Position numbers and translations under genes: made by a program. From the NCBI RefSeq assembly GCF_000235425.2, contig NZ_KI912266.1:2400665-2464664 (forward strand): DNA of 64,000 bases, written 5' to 3'. This document shows positions 10,559-19,529 of the stretch, one piece after another. Below the pieces are notes generated by a model. It was given only the letters and a program-made list of their open reading frames with translations. It made no database searches and was not told the origin of the DNA. The stretch's first letter is position 1, and every line of letters begins with the position of its first letter. The DNA is from Pseudofrankia saprophytica. GTDB taxonomy: Bacteria > Actinomycetota > Actinomycetes > Frankiales > Frankiaceae.

Positions 10559-10585
10559 CACGCCAACGCCAGGACCGTTGGCGTG
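10559..10585. repeat. Second perfect inverted repeat after fumC
   Basis: CACGCCAACG and CGTTGGCGTG form a perfect 10-bp inverted repeat around CCAGGAC, 12 bp after the first hairpin. It may be a tandem terminator or an operator. Confidence 0.5.
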
Positions 10586-11376
10586 AATCGCTCACGTCCG
10601 CTGGCATTCTTGCCACGATGGGAGTCGGCGGATCTCGCCGGCTCAGCCCGATCTGTCGAGCCGTCGTCTGTCATGTCCGTGAAACAAGAGCGGTAACGGC
10701 TGTCACCTCTCGGGTGCCGTCAGCCGCCGTGCCCGTGAGCCGCGCCCAGCCGTCATCAGGTCCTCGGCCGGTTGGGGCGCGGCTCACCCAGTCCGCCCGC
10801 GTCATCAAGGTGGCCGACCTGCGCTGCTGCTAGACTGACCGCGCCGGCAGCCGGCTGGAATGCCGTAGGCCGGCGCGCGACGGTTGGGGGAGTTCGTCGA
10901 AATTCCAACACCACTTGACGTCGCCACGTCGCCACCGTCCGGCGCTCTCGTCGAGGGTAATTGGTCGGCGCGGAATGTGAATATGGGCCGTGTCGCATAG
11001 CCCGGCCGGCACGTAAGCGACGTCGGTGGGGATCCCGGCCGGGGTGACGCGCATTCATCCAGTCCCTCACCCTGCGTCGGCCGCTTGTCGGGCTGCCAGT
11101 AGTCGGGGGCGAAATGGTGTCGGTTCCGCCGCGCGGCGAGCCGCTGAAGAACGGATCGGCTCCGGGTCGGCGGTCGCGGGTTCCGCGGGCCCGCGGAACC
11201 CGCGGTGGCGTCGCCGCCGCCTCTGGCCCCGGCTGGCTCACTCGGCCGAAGAGGACCGCGAAGCCCGAGCCGGCTCGAATCCGCGGTTCTTGCCCGACCG
11301 TGTCTGGCCGCGCCGGCGCTGACCTGGCCCGCCAGGGCGCGTCCGCGCGCCTGGCGCCTGGCCAAGGACCGCGGCG
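10586..11376. other. Intergenic region before the flippase gene
   Basis: About 790 bases hold no supported gene. The stretch 10890-11000 is less GC-rich and may carry the promoter of the downstream glycan operon. A 30-bp perfect palindrome sits at 11175-11204. Confidence 0.45.
11175..11204. repeat. 30-bp perfect palindrome
   Basis: The arm CGCGGGTTCCGCGGG is followed directly by its reverse complement, with no spacer. It lies about 170 bp before the flippase start. Confidence 0.6.
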
Positions 11377-13308
11377 ATGAGTTCTGGCGCCTCGGACGAG
11401 ACAGTCTGGCTCCGGTCGCTGCCAAGGTCCGAGCCGCTGATTCTCGGAGCGGCCGACGCGACCATGTGGCTGCGCTGGCAGCCGCCGACCCGGCCGGCCG
11501 CGACCGCGACCGCGCCCGCGGACGGGCCGCGGGCCGGTCGAGCCGGAGCGGAGCCCGACTCGTCCGTGCTGCTCGAGCCGCTGCGGGAGGTGGGCGCCGG
11601 CGCGGGCCCGCGGGGAGTACCGGAGCCGCGGCCCGCCGCGGAGGCATCGAGTTCGTCCGACGACGCCGTCGCGCGCGAGGTCTCGGGGATGTTCGGGCGC
11701 GACTCCCTCTACATGCTGCTGTGGGCCGTCCAGATCGTCGGCGCTGCCGGGGTGACTCCCTTCGTGACCCGGCTGATGGGAGCGGACGAGTTCGGCGCGG
11801 TGGCCGCGGCCAATGCCGTCATGCAGGTGCTGTTCCAGGTGGCCGGGCTTGGCCTGCAGACGGCGATCCAGTGGAAGTACGCGGATTCGGCGGCTGGCAG
11901 CTCGGACGGCCCGGCCGAGGCCCGCAGGCTGCTCACCTTGTGCATCCTTGCGGCGACGGCGATCACCTGGCTCGTCGACACGACCGGCCGGTGGTGGGCC
12001 CCGTCGCTGGGATTCGAGCACTACGGCGGGGCGCTGCGGCTGGCGGTCTTCTGGGCGGGCATCGCGGCCGTGACCAACGCCCAGCTGGCGCTGCTGCGCA
12101 GCCAGGACCGGCTCCTGGGCTTCGGGCTGGTGAGCATGCTGCAGTCGGTCGTCGCCGAGATGGCGAGCCTCGCGCTCGTCGCCGTGACGACGCCGACCGC
12201 GACGAGCTTCATTCGCGGTCAGCTTGTCTCGCAGATCGCCGCCACCGCGCTCGCCGTGTTCCTCGTGGTGCCGGGACGGCTGGGACCGCGGGACCGGCGC
12301 CTCGTGGGGGCGAGCCTGGCCTATGCGCTGCCGCTGGTGCCGGCGGTGCTCGCCACGCTCGTGCTGAACGCGGGCAACCGCTTCATCGTCCAGAGCCATC
12401 TGGGCCCCGCCGCCGTGGCTCGCTACCAGATCGCCTACAACATCGGGTCGCTGCCGACGCTGCTGCTGTCGGTGCTCAACTCGGCGTGGATGCCCCGCAT
12501 CTTCGCGGTCTCCGACCCGGCCACTCGGGCGGCGGTGCTCGCGGCGAGCCGGGACGCCCTCTACCGGCTGCTGTCGCCCGTGCTCGTCGGGCTCGCGCTC
12601 GCGGCGCCCCTGCTGCTGCGCACCTGGGCGCCCGCGGGTTACGGCCCTGGGCAGTTGCTCGCCATCACCTCGATCGTGATCGTCTGCGCGGTGCCGGCGA
12701 CCGCCAGCCTCGCGCCCACGCGGGCGCTCATGGCGGCGGGCGCGACCGTCAGCATCGCCGTCGGGACCGCCATCGCCGCCGCCGGCAACATCGCCCTCAG
12801 CCTCGTGCTGGTGCCGAGGCTCGGCCTGTCAGGCGGTGCGCTGGCGACCGGTGCCTCCTACTGCCTGTTGCATGGCTTCCTGCTGGCAAGGGCGCGGGTG
12901 GCCGCGCCCACTGCCCGCACGAGCCCGCTGATCCTCGTGGAGCTGGGCCTCGTCGTCGCGGCGGTGCTGGGGCTGAGTCTTGTCCCGGCCGACGGCCCGG
13001 TGGCATTCGCGGGTCGGGCGGTCGCGATGCTCGCCGCGCTCGCCTGGTTCGGCGTCATCTTCCGAATGATCGCCCGTGGAAAGGGCGCCGCTCGCCCGGC
13101 GGGCCGCCGCCGGGCGAGCGGCCCGCGTCGGCACGAGGCGCTCGAGGCGGCCCCGAGGGCACGCCACCGCGCCGACAGCCACTCGCGGCCGGTCCCGACG
13201 GCCGGACCGGCCGGGCTGCGTGCCGACCTACCCGAGCAACCCAGCCGGCGCTACGAGGAGGCGCCGACCATGCAGCTGTCGTGGCGTTCGCTTGGAGGAT
13301 GGAGATGA
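11377..13308 (+). CDS. Wzx-like polysaccharide flippase (MOP superfamily)
   Basis: The 643-residue protein has a disordered N-terminus of about 100 residues and then about 12-14 hydrophobic helices. They begin with FGRDSLYMLLWAVQIVGAAG and FVTRLMGADEFGAVAAANAV, which is the start pattern of Wzx/MurJ-like lipid-linked oligosaccharide flippases. It likely moves an undecaprenyl-linked glycan across the membrane. Its C-terminal 65 residues are basic and disordered. The TGA overlaps the ATG of the next glycosyltransferase (ATGA), which shows co-translation. Confidence 0.82.
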   Translation: MSSGASDETVWLRSLPRSEPLILGAADATMWLRWQPPTRPAATATAPADGPRAGRAGAEPDSSVLLEPLREVGAGAGPRGVPEPRPAAEASSSSDDAVAREVSGMFGRDSLYMLLWAVQIVGAAGVTPFVTRLMGADEFGAVAAANAVMQVLFQVAGLGLQTAIQWKYADSAAGSSDGPAEARRLLTLCILAATAITWLVDTTGRWWAPSLGFEHYGGALRLAVFWAGIAAVTNAQLALLRSQDRLLGFGLVSMLQSVVAEMASLALVAVTTPTATSFIRGQLVSQIAATALAVFLVVPGRLGPRDRRLVGASLAYALPLVPAVLATLVLNAGNRFIVQSHLGPAAVARYQIAYNIGSLPTLLLSVLNSAWMPRIFAVSDPATRAAVLAASRDALYRLLSPVLVGLALAAPLLLRTWAPAGYGPGQLLAITSIVIVCAVPATASLAPTRALMAAGATVSIAVGTAIAAAGNIALSLVLVPRLGLSGGALATGASYCLLHGFLLARARVAAPTARTSPLILVELGLVVAAVLGLSLVPADGPVAFAGRAVAMLAALAWFGVIFRMIARGKGAARPAGRRRASGPRRHEALEAAPRARHRADSHSRPVPTAGPAGLRADLPEQPSRRYEEAPTMQLSWRSLGGWR

Positions 13309-14243
13309 CCTTGCTCGCGGCGGTGGTCATGGCGCACACCGACCCGACCCACCTACGGCGGCTGGTCTTGGCGCTCGACGACGTGCCCATCTTCCTGCAC
13401 TGCGACGCGCGTACGCCCGAGGCCACGTACCAGCGGATGACCAGCCGGCTACCCCTGCGGGTGACGCTCTGCGCACGCCAGCCGACGACGCTGTCGAGCT
13501 GGTCGCTGGTGGACGCGGAGCTGCGCGCGCTGCGCGTGGCGCTCGCCCGTACGTCAGCCAGGCATATCGCGGTCCTCTCCGGCGCCGACTATCCGTTGCT
13601 GGCAATGCCGGAGCTGGAGCGTGAGCTCTCCCGGTGGGACGGTTTCTCCTGGCTGTGGAACGTGCCGTTGCCATACCGGCCGTGGAGCACCCCGAGGCAT
13701 CCCGACGGCGGCCTGTGGCGCCTGCGGCGGAGGTTCCTCACCTGGCGTAACCAGGTGATGTTCGTCAAGGACGTGCCGTTGCGCCTGCCGGTCAGCCGGT
13801 CGATTCCGGCTGACCTGGAGCCGCGGGCCGGCTCGCAGTGGAAGATCTACGCCCGTCACCACGCCGAGGCTCTTGTCCGGCTGATGGACGGGCGGCCGGA
13901 CCTCGTCCGGTACTGGCGCGGCACGCTGGTTCCGGACGAGACCTTCGCCGCGTCGATGCTGGGCAGCCGCTCGCTGCTTGGCTCGGACGCGCTTCCGGCC
14001 TGCTACAGCCATCCCTGGCACATGGCGTGGCCGGCGGGTGGCGCGACGCATCCGGGCTGGCTGACGATGGCGCATTTCGACGACCTCGCGCGCGCTCAGA
14101 AGGAGCCCCCCGCCGATCCGGTGACCTCGTTCGCGGCTGTCGCCGGCGAACCGCGGGAGCACCGCAGGCTCTTCGCCAGAAAATTCGGTACGGCCGTGGA
14201 CACAGACGTCCTCGACCGCATCGACGCCGAGCTGCGAGCCTGA
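13305..14243 (+). CDS. Core-2/I-branching-type glycosyltransferase (GT14-like)
   Basis: This 312-residue protein resembles bacterial members of GT14 (beta-1,6-N-acetylglucosaminyl- or xylosyltransferase-like). Supporting motifs are AAVVMAHTDPTHLRRLV at the N-terminus, VDAELRALR, SGADYPLLAM, the GSQWKIYARHHAEALV segment and VPDETFAASML, which contains the conserved PDE. GGAGG lies about 8 nt before the ATG and the start overlaps the flippase stop by four bases. The acceptor sugar cannot be predicted. Confidence 0.83.
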   Translation: MTLLAAVVMAHTDPTHLRRLVLALDDVPIFLHCDARTPEATYQRMTSRLPLRVTLCARQPTTLSSWSLVDAELRALRVALARTSARHIAVLSGADYPLLAMPELERELSRWDGFSWLWNVPLPYRPWSTPRHPDGGLWRLRRRFLTWRNQVMFVKDVPLRLPVSRSIPADLEPRAGSQWKIYARHHAEALVRLMDGRPDLVRYWRGTLVPDETFAASMLGSRSLLGSDALPACYSHPWHMAWPAGGATHPGWLTMAHFDDLARAQKEPPADPVTSFAAVAGEPREHRRLFARKFGTAVDTDVLDRIDAELRA

Positions 14244-14369
14244 CCAGCCCCGGCGAGGGCCGAGGCCAGGCGCCGCCTGGACGGGTGCGGTCCCGGCGCG
14301 AGCTCCCGGGGTCCGCCTCAGGGACGACTGGAACTGTCGTGGTCGGCCCGGCCCACCGGCTCGGCGGCC

Positions 14370-15398
14370 TCATCGTCTCGGTGGCACGCCCCCGGGCCTG
14401 GGTGCCCTGGCATTCGGGGTGCTCAGGCCACCGGTGCGCAACGCGACCAGGCCGCGGGCGTATCCGGCTCCGGTGACCGCGACCCCCGCGAGCACCGCGG
14501 CCGCTTGTGGCCACCTGGCCCGCTCCCGAAGGCCCCGCGCGACGGCGCGGGGGAGGGTTCGCCGGACGTAGGCGCGTTCCGCCTCGAGCGCGGCGGTCGC
14601 GCCGACCAGGTTCGTCACGACGGCCTTCGAGATTCCTTCGGCGTAGCACCGCCGCTGGAAGTAGGCCCACTGGGCACGCGTCCCGGGAACCTTGTGGTAG
14701 ACCACCGCATCCGGCACGTGCAGCACGGACGCTCCCGGCAGGGCCCGGCGCAGACGGATGTAGAACTCGGTCTCCTCGCAGCCGAGCGGTGTGTTGCCGA
14801 CGCGCCCAATTCCGTCGGTGAACCCCCCGACCAGCGGAAAGAACTTGCGGCGGAACGACATCGCGGCACCTATGGGGTTGCGGATCTCGCTCACCGTCGT
14901 GGGCAAGCCCACGTAGCTGCATCCGACGACCCAGTCGAACTCCGGGGGAAACCAGCCGGGGCGCGTCGTCAGCCAGTCCGCCGCGACGGTCCCGCCGACA
15001 CCGACCACATTGGGATCCACGTAGGGCGCCGTCAGTTTGGCGAGCCAGTCCGCGGCGGCGCGCGCGTCGTCGTCGAGAAACGCGACGATCTCGCCGGTCG
15101 CCCGCTCGACACCCGTGTTTCGGGCGCCAGAAAGTCCTCGCGAGTTCTCGTTGGCGACGACGATGACGTCCGGGAACGCTGCCCGGGCACGTCCCAGCAG
15201 CGCATTGTTGTAGTCGACGACGAGGATGATCTCGCTGGCCGGCGGATCCTGTGCCCTGATGCTGTCCAGCGCGGCGGTGATGTCGCCGAACCGGTCCTCG
15301 GTGTAGGCGCAGATGATGACGGACACAGCCGGCTGGTCAGGCTGACCGGTCGACGGCGTCGCGCGTCCGTCACTCGCGATGGCGTCGCCCGTGGTCAT
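14370..15398 (-). CDS. GT2 family glycosyltransferase
   Basis: The 342-residue protein has a GT-A fold: VSVIICAYTEDRFGDITAAL, VANENSRGLSGARNTGVERA, the DXD-like AFLDDDARAAADW and a later CEETEFYIRLRRALPG region (general-base ED equivalent). A hydrophobic C-terminal stretch may associate with the membrane. Its ATG overlaps the stop of the upstream GT2 gene (ATGA). The donor and acceptor are unknown. Confidence 0.87.
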   Translation of the reverse strand: MTTGDAIASDGRATPSTGQPDQPAVSVIICAYTEDRFGDITAALDSIRAQDPPASEIILVVDYNNALLGRARAAFPDVIVVANENSRGLSGARNTGVERATGEIVAFLDDDARAAADWLAKLTAPYVDPNVVGVGGTVAADWLTTRPGWFPPEFDWVVGCSYVGLPTTVSEIRNPIGAAMSFRRKFFPLVGGFTDGIGRVGNTPLGCEETEFYIRLRRALPGASVLHVPDAVVYHKVPGTRAQWAYFQRRCYAEGISKAVVTNLVGATAALEAERAYVRRTLPRAVARGLRERARWPQAAAVLAGVAVTGAGYARGLVALRTGGLSTPNARAPRPGGVPPRR

Positions 15399-16306
15399 GC
15401 CGGCTCCACCCGCGGGACGCCCGAGGTGAGGGTTGTGTCCTCCCGCGGGCGTGTGATCGGCGCGGCTGGCGCGCGCGCCGTTGTGGCGGCGCCGAGCTGG
15501 GCGGGGTCCGTCGTCGCGTGCCGCGACAGGTCGAGGCGACGGCGCACCGCCTGCCTGTCGAGGGCGACCTGGCGGCGTAGCCGGCTCGGCATGGGCCGGA
15601 ATGCCTCGGCGAAGATCGTCCTCAGCACACGCAGCCCGTCCGAGAGCGCGTTGAGGTTGGTCACGCCCATGAGCCGCGGGTGCTCGAAGCTGGCGACCTC
15701 GACAATCTTCAGGCCGCCGCGGGCTGCCCGGATGTTGATGAGGGTCTCCACCTCGAAGCCGTCACCCCACTGGGGTTCGTCGCCTCGTTGCCCCGGCTGC
15801 AGGTCGAGCACCGGCAGGCAGTAGGCCCAGAACGCGTTGTAGCCATAGCAGAGGTCGGTGAACCGATGCCGCAGCAGGATGTTGACCAGGGAGCTCAGGG
15901 CGAGGTTGCCGCGGCTGCGTAGCTTGGTGATATCGCTGCTCCCACCGCCCTCGATGAACCGGGAGCCCTTGGCGTAGTCGGCGCCGCCGAGCAGCGCCTG
16001 AACGAAGTCCTCGATCTCCGCGGGGTCGGCGGAGCCGTCGGCGTCCAGCATGACGATGATGTCGCCCGTCGCGGCCGCGAACCCGCTGGCCAGGGCGTTG
16101 CCCTTGCCCTTGCGCGTCTGGTGCACGACGACGCAGTCGGGCCGCATGGACTGGGCGACATCCTCCGTGCCGTCGGTCGATCGGCCGTCGACCAGGACGA
16201 CCTCCGCGTCGGCGGGCAGAATCTTGAAGATATGTGGAAGGTTGCGGGCCTCATTCAGTGTCGGAATGACGATGCTGACTCTTGGCCGCGGTTCCCCTAC
16301 AGTCAA
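15395..16306 (-). CDS. GT2 family glycosyltransferase (dolichyl-phosphate-mannose synthase-like)
   Basis: The 303-residue protein resembles DPM1-type GT2 enzymes: VSIVIPTLNEARNLPHIF, VLVDGRSTDGTEDVA, RKGKGNALASGFAAATGDII and the DXD motif in VMLDADGSADPAEI. It has no C-terminal membrane helices. It may charge a polyprenyl phosphate or build the glycan directly. Translation probably starts at a TTG (16306) preceded by GGGGGACGGAAG. It is the first gene of a coupled two-GT operon. Confidence 0.88.
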   Translation of the reverse strand: MTVGEPRPRVSIVIPTLNEARNLPHIFKILPADAEVVLVDGRSTDGTEDVAQSMRPDCVVVHQTRKGKGNALASGFAAATGDIIVMLDADGSADPAEIEDFVQALLGGADYAKGSRFIEGGGSSDITKLRSRGNLALSSLVNILLRHRFTDLCYGYNAFWAYCLPVLDLQPGQRGDEPQWGDGFEVETLINIRAARGGLKIVEVASFEHPRLMGVTNLNALSDGLRVLRTIFAEAFRPMPSRLRRQVALDRQAVRRRLDLSRHATTDPAQLGAATTARAPAAPITRPREDTTLTSGVPRVEPA

Positions 16307-16820
16307 CTTCCGTCCCCCTGGGATGCCTGGGCGCCGCCTGGCAGGTAGGCGGCGCGGCGCGCTCGATGCGCCTCAGAGGTGGCCGCGGCCCAAGAACCCC
16401 AAAAGGAATCGGCGCGGTATGGCTCTGTTGTTGCCCGGGCTGTCGATGTGGACGCTCTGGGCGCTCGGCGGTGTTGTCGTTCGAAACGAGAAGTAATTGA
16501 ATCCCGCGGGTCATGTGTACGCAATATGCGGGAAATTGATCGATACCGACGCGCCGCCGACCCCCGATTCCAGTGCCTTTCCGCGCTTGCATTCCCCCGT
16601 TGTCCGGTCAAGCAAGACCGTCTGCCCGACACGGTAGCACTCACCCTCCGGCAGGGTTCTCGCGCTACGTCGTGTACCACTTGTGCGTCTCGCCAGGTTC
16701 GAACAATGCGCCGGAGCGTGACTCGGCCACCGCGCGGCGTGACTGATTGCGGGTCGACGGGCGGAGGTATTCACCCTGGTTCGCCAATTAGGGCGACGTC
16801 GACCGGGGGCCGGGGAACGG
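16307..16820. other. Intergenic region upstream of the GT2 pair
   Basis: About 510 bases hold no gene I can support. An 87-codon minus-strand frame (16511-16774) has no motif. The part around 16480-16560 is AT-richer than its surroundings and may be promoter DNA. Confidence 0.4.
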
Positions 16821-17213
16821 CTAGCTGCTGTGGTCGGGGGGCTGTTTCACGCCGCTGGGCGTGTTGCCGGAACGCCGCCTGGGGCCCGGTACCGATGCGC
16901 GCCCCCCCATTCGCCGCACCGAGGGGACCGATATTGGGTCGGCTGGTGGAGTGTCCCGGGCGGTGTCGGGCGAAGAGGGGCCAGTGTCGATCGGGGGCGG
17001 CTCTGGCTCGGTTGTCCGGCGTCTGGCGCGTCGCGGTTGCGCGAGCGGTTCATCGTGTGGATATCTGTGCCAGAAATGCGAAAATCGGACGCAGCCGCAG
17101 ATACCGCAGTCGTTTCCGGAGCGGTAATGGCGGTGAACCTGGCGCGTGTGGCCGCAGGTACAGGTTCGCAGCCAGCTCGGCATCCGGGCCGGCTGCGAAG
17201 CGCTCGCGGACAT
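16821..17213 (-). CDS. Small Cys/His-rich putative zinc-binding protein
   Basis: This 130-residue protein has a compact metal-site pattern near the N-terminus: CTCGH (residues 18-22), HRHYRSG (27-33) and DCGICGCVRF (35-44), giving five Cys and three His within 24 residues. The rest is basic and Pro-rich. I recall similar short actinobacterial hypothetical proteins with a CxCGH...HYR.G..C..CxC..F pattern, but no function is known. It is divergent from nothing close and precedes the GT2 pair on the same strand. The start is ATG 17213 without a clear ribosome site. Confidence 0.65.
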   Translation of the reverse strand: MSASASQPARMPSWLRTCTCGHTRQVHRHYRSGNDCGICGCVRFSHFWHRYPHDEPLAQPRRARRRTTEPEPPPIDTGPSSPDTARDTPPADPISVPSVRRMGGRASVPGPRRRSGNTPSGVKQPPDHSS

Positions 17214-17296
17214 GATTCGTTGATAACACGACGGCAGGGGTGGAAAGTCTCAGTTTTTGAATCCCGCGTGTCGGATGTCCGACCGGACCGCCTGCG

Positions 17297-17857
17297 TCAC
17301 GGTCGGGTGTCGCGGCGGGCGCGGTTCGCCATCGTCCGAGCCCGCTCGCGGCGGACCACTGTCGCCCGGCGGGCCCGGACCAGCGCGATGATGATCACCA
17401 ATAGCTCGGCGATCAACAGGCTCGGCGCGCGCAGGATCAGTTCGGAACCGATGTCGATTGCCTTCGTCTTCAGCCCGCCGTCGCTGCCGGTCGCCGGATG
17501 CAGGAAGCCGACCCCGGTGGTGATCGCCGCATAGACCAGCGGCGGCATGATGGCGACTCCGACCAGATCGTCCACATGCGTGCGCAGCGTGCTCGCGACG
17601 CAGGCCACGACGAACAGGACGCCGAAGATCCAACCCAGGTGCCCGAAGACTGCCACGTCCGCGGCGGCGCCCGCGGCCCCGATGATCAGCACGATCAGCG
17701 AGGCTCCGAAGGCGGTAAGCCCGCGGCGGTTGTTGCTGATGACGGTCGTCGGTTGCAGGGTCGAACGGCGCCGTCCCGTGGGGGCACGGTCGGCCGGTCC
17801 GCGCGGCCGGTCGGTGCGACCTCGGGGGCCGGCGGGTTGCCTGTCGGGCAGACTCAC
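17297..17857 (-). CDS. DUF6542-like membrane protein
   Basis: This 186-residue protein has a disordered basic N-terminus and four hydrophobic segments (for example LTAFGASLIVLIIGAAGAAADV and WIFGVLFVVACVAST), followed by a basic C-terminus. It matches the actinobacterial DUF6542 family commonly found beside ychF and ispH; function unknown. The GTG start has TACCTT six bases upstream and no Shine-Dalgarno. Confidence 0.78.
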   Translation of the reverse strand: MSLPDRQPAGPRGRTDRPRGPADRAPTGRRRSTLQPTTVISNNRRGLTAFGASLIVLIIGAAGAAADVAVFGHLGWIFGVLFVVACVASTLRTHVDDLVGVAIMPPLVYAAITTGVGFLHPATGSDGGLKTKAIDIGSELILRAPSLLIAELLVIIIALVRARRATVVRRERARTMANRARRDTRP

Positions 17858-17869
17858 GTGGGCAAGGTA
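17858..17869 (-). promoter_or_regulatory. Leaderless promoter -10 of the DUF6542 gene
   Basis: On the minus strand TACCTT is followed after 6 nt by GTG. Confidence 0.5.
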
Positions 17870-17931
17870 CCGCCCCAGGTTTAAGAATGCGTCAGCACGA
17901 TACGTCGTGGCTGTACCGGTGGCCGATTCCT

Positions 17932-19326
17932 TCAGCTCTCCGTGTTCGCTCCGGCACCCGGTGGAGCCGCCTGAATGTCCGCTGTGTCGGGTGCCTCCAT
18001 CGGCGGCCTGAAGGGCGAGGATGGCACCAGCTCCAGCTCTTCGAGGGGTTCTCGTCCATCAGGAACTGAGAGGAGCTCGACGGCCGTCAGCGGGCGGACA
18101 CCTGCCTCCACTGGCTTGGGGCTGGGCAGTTCGTCCTCGACGACCTCCATCGCGGCCAGTCGGCGGGCCGACACCAGCACCCGGCCCTCCAGCGACCCCA
18201 CGGCCGCGTTGTAGTCCTTGACCGCGCGTCCCAGGGAAGCGCCGAGCCGGTCGACGTGCTCGCCGAGCGTGCCGATCCGGGTATACAGCTCACGGCCAAG
18301 CTCGTAGACCTCCTTGGCCCGGGTTGTCAGCGCGTCCTGCGTCCAGGCGTAGGCGACGGTGCGCAGCAGCGCGATGAGCGTCGTCGGCGTGGCGAGCACC
18401 ACGCCCCGGCCAGCCGCGTACTCGAGCAGGCCTGGGTCGTGGTCGAGCGCCGGTGCCAGGAACGCCTCCGCCGGGACGAACAGCACGACGAACTCGGGTG
18501 AGTCCATTCGGCGCCAGTAGGCCTTCGAGCCGAGCTGGTCCACGTGCGCGCGCAGGTGCCGGGCGTGCGCGGCCAGCCGCTCGGCCCGCACGGTCTCCTC
18601 GGCGGCTTCGGCGGCCTCGAGGAACGCGGCCATCGGGACCTTGGAGTCGACGACGATGCTGCGCCCGCCGACCAGGTGGACGACCATGTCCGGCCGCTGT
18701 ACCGACTCTCCCTCCTCACCGGCGACCGTGTGCTGCTCCGTGAAGTCGCAGCGTGCCAGCATGCCGGCGACCTCGGCGACGCGGCGCAGCTGCAGCTCGC
18801 CCCAGGCGCCGCGCGCCTGCGGCTTGCGCAGCGCGGTCACCAGCTGCGAGGTCTGGGTGCGCAGGGCGTCGGAGGCCTCGCGGGTGGCCCGAACCTGCTC
18901 GACCAGCGTGGCGTAGGCCTCGATGCGCGCGGTTTCCAGATCGCGCAGTCGTTCCTCCATCCGGGTGAGCGTCTCGCGCAGCGGCGTCACCAGGTTCTCC
19001 ACGGCGGCGCGCCGCATGTCGAGGTCGCCGCGCGCCCGAGCGCCCGCCTCGTCGAGGCGGGCGGCCGCGAGCTCCAGGAACTGTCGGCTAGCCCCTTCCA
19101 GCGCCCGCGCCGAGAGCGCCTGGAAGGTGTCGGTGAGGCGTCGCTGGCTCTGCTCGACGAGCGCGACGCGCTCGGCCGCCGACTTGCGCTCATAGTCCAG
19201 CGCGGTCCGCATGCCGGCGACGTCGGCGTTCGCCCGCTGGGCTCCGGCCTGCCTGCCCGCGAGGTAGCCCCCCGCGGCCCCGACCACCAGGCAGGCCAGC
19301 GCCAGCAGCACCCCCGACGCATCCAT
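17932..19326 (-). CDS. rmuC: DNA recombination protein RmuC homologue
   Basis: The 464-residue protein has one N-terminal hydrophobic helix (VLLALACLVVGAAGGYLAG), a long coiled coil (about residues 30-190) and the nuclease-like RmuC domain. Typical motifs are RGAWGELQLRRVAEVAGM, IVVDSKVPMAAFLEA and LATPTTLIALLRTVAYAW. E. coli RmuC limits inversions at short repeats. The ATG at 19326 is chosen because the membrane helix starts right after it; the frame stays open to 19479. It is divergent from ychF. Confidence 0.92.
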   Translation of the reverse strand: MDASGVLLALACLVVGAAGGYLAGRQAGAQRANADVAGMRTALDYERKSAAERVALVEQSQRRLTDTFQALSARALEGASRQFLELAAARLDEAGARARGDLDMRRAAVENLVTPLRETLTRMEERLRDLETARIEAYATLVEQVRATREASDALRTQTSQLVTALRKPQARGAWGELQLRRVAEVAGMLARCDFTEQHTVAGEEGESVQRPDMVVHLVGGRSIVVDSKVPMAAFLEAAEAAEETVRAERLAAHARHLRAHVDQLGSKAYWRRMDSPEFVVLFVPAEAFLAPALDHDPGLLEYAAGRGVVLATPTTLIALLRTVAYAWTQDALTTRAKEVYELGRELYTRIGTLGEHVDRLGASLGRAVKDYNAAVGSLEGRVLVSARRLAAMEVVEDELPSPKPVEAGVRPLTAVELLSVPDGREPLEELELVPSSPFRPPMEAPDTADIQAAPPGAGANTES

Positions 19327-19385
19327 GACCACAGCCAACCACCCCGGTCCGACATTTGCCCTGACCCGAAGCCACGCAAGGAGCA

Positions 19386-19470
19386 GGGTTCCTGCCGGAT
19401 CCGGGGTTCCTGCCCGATCGGCGGAGCCGATCGAGGAGGTCTGGGAGCTTGCGGAGCCGATCCGGCAGGT
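19386..19470. repeat. Dispersed palindromic repeat, copy A
   Basis: Arms CCTGCCGGATC (19391) and GATCCGGCAGG (19459) enclose an inner palindrome CGATCGGC / GCCGATCG (19415-19433). The right half matches copy B at 32151-32198 over 27 nt with two differences. The region lies between divergent rmuC and ychF. Confidence 0.7.
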
Positions 19471-19488
19471 TAGGCGCACCGCCCGACA

Positions 19489-19515
19489 GGATCGGGGCGC
19501 TTCGCGCCCCGATCC
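19489..19515. promoter_or_regulatory. Perfect inverted repeat over the ychF -35 region
   Basis: GGATCGGGGCGC and GCGCCCCGATCC (12 bp each, 3-nt spacer) end two bases before the TAGACT box of ychF. No plus-strand gene lies upstream to terminate, so a DNA operator is more likely than a terminator. Confidence 0.45.
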
Positions 19516-19516
19516 G

Positions 19517-19529
19517 TAGACTCAAAGCC
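19517..19529 (+). promoter_or_regulatory. Leaderless promoter -10 of ychF
   Basis: TAGACT is followed after 7 nt by the ATG. No Shine-Dalgarno is present. Confidence 0.6.

Noticed and set aside
11205..13304. Long open frame (700 codons) ahead of the GT14 gene in the same frame
   Set aside because: Its text is Arg/Ala/Gly nonsense and it overlaps the flippase gene in another frame. Only the part from ATG 13305 is a real protein.
16511..16774. 87-codon minus-strand frame as a small gene
   Set aside because: There is no ribosome site, motif or convincing codon pattern; left as intergenic.
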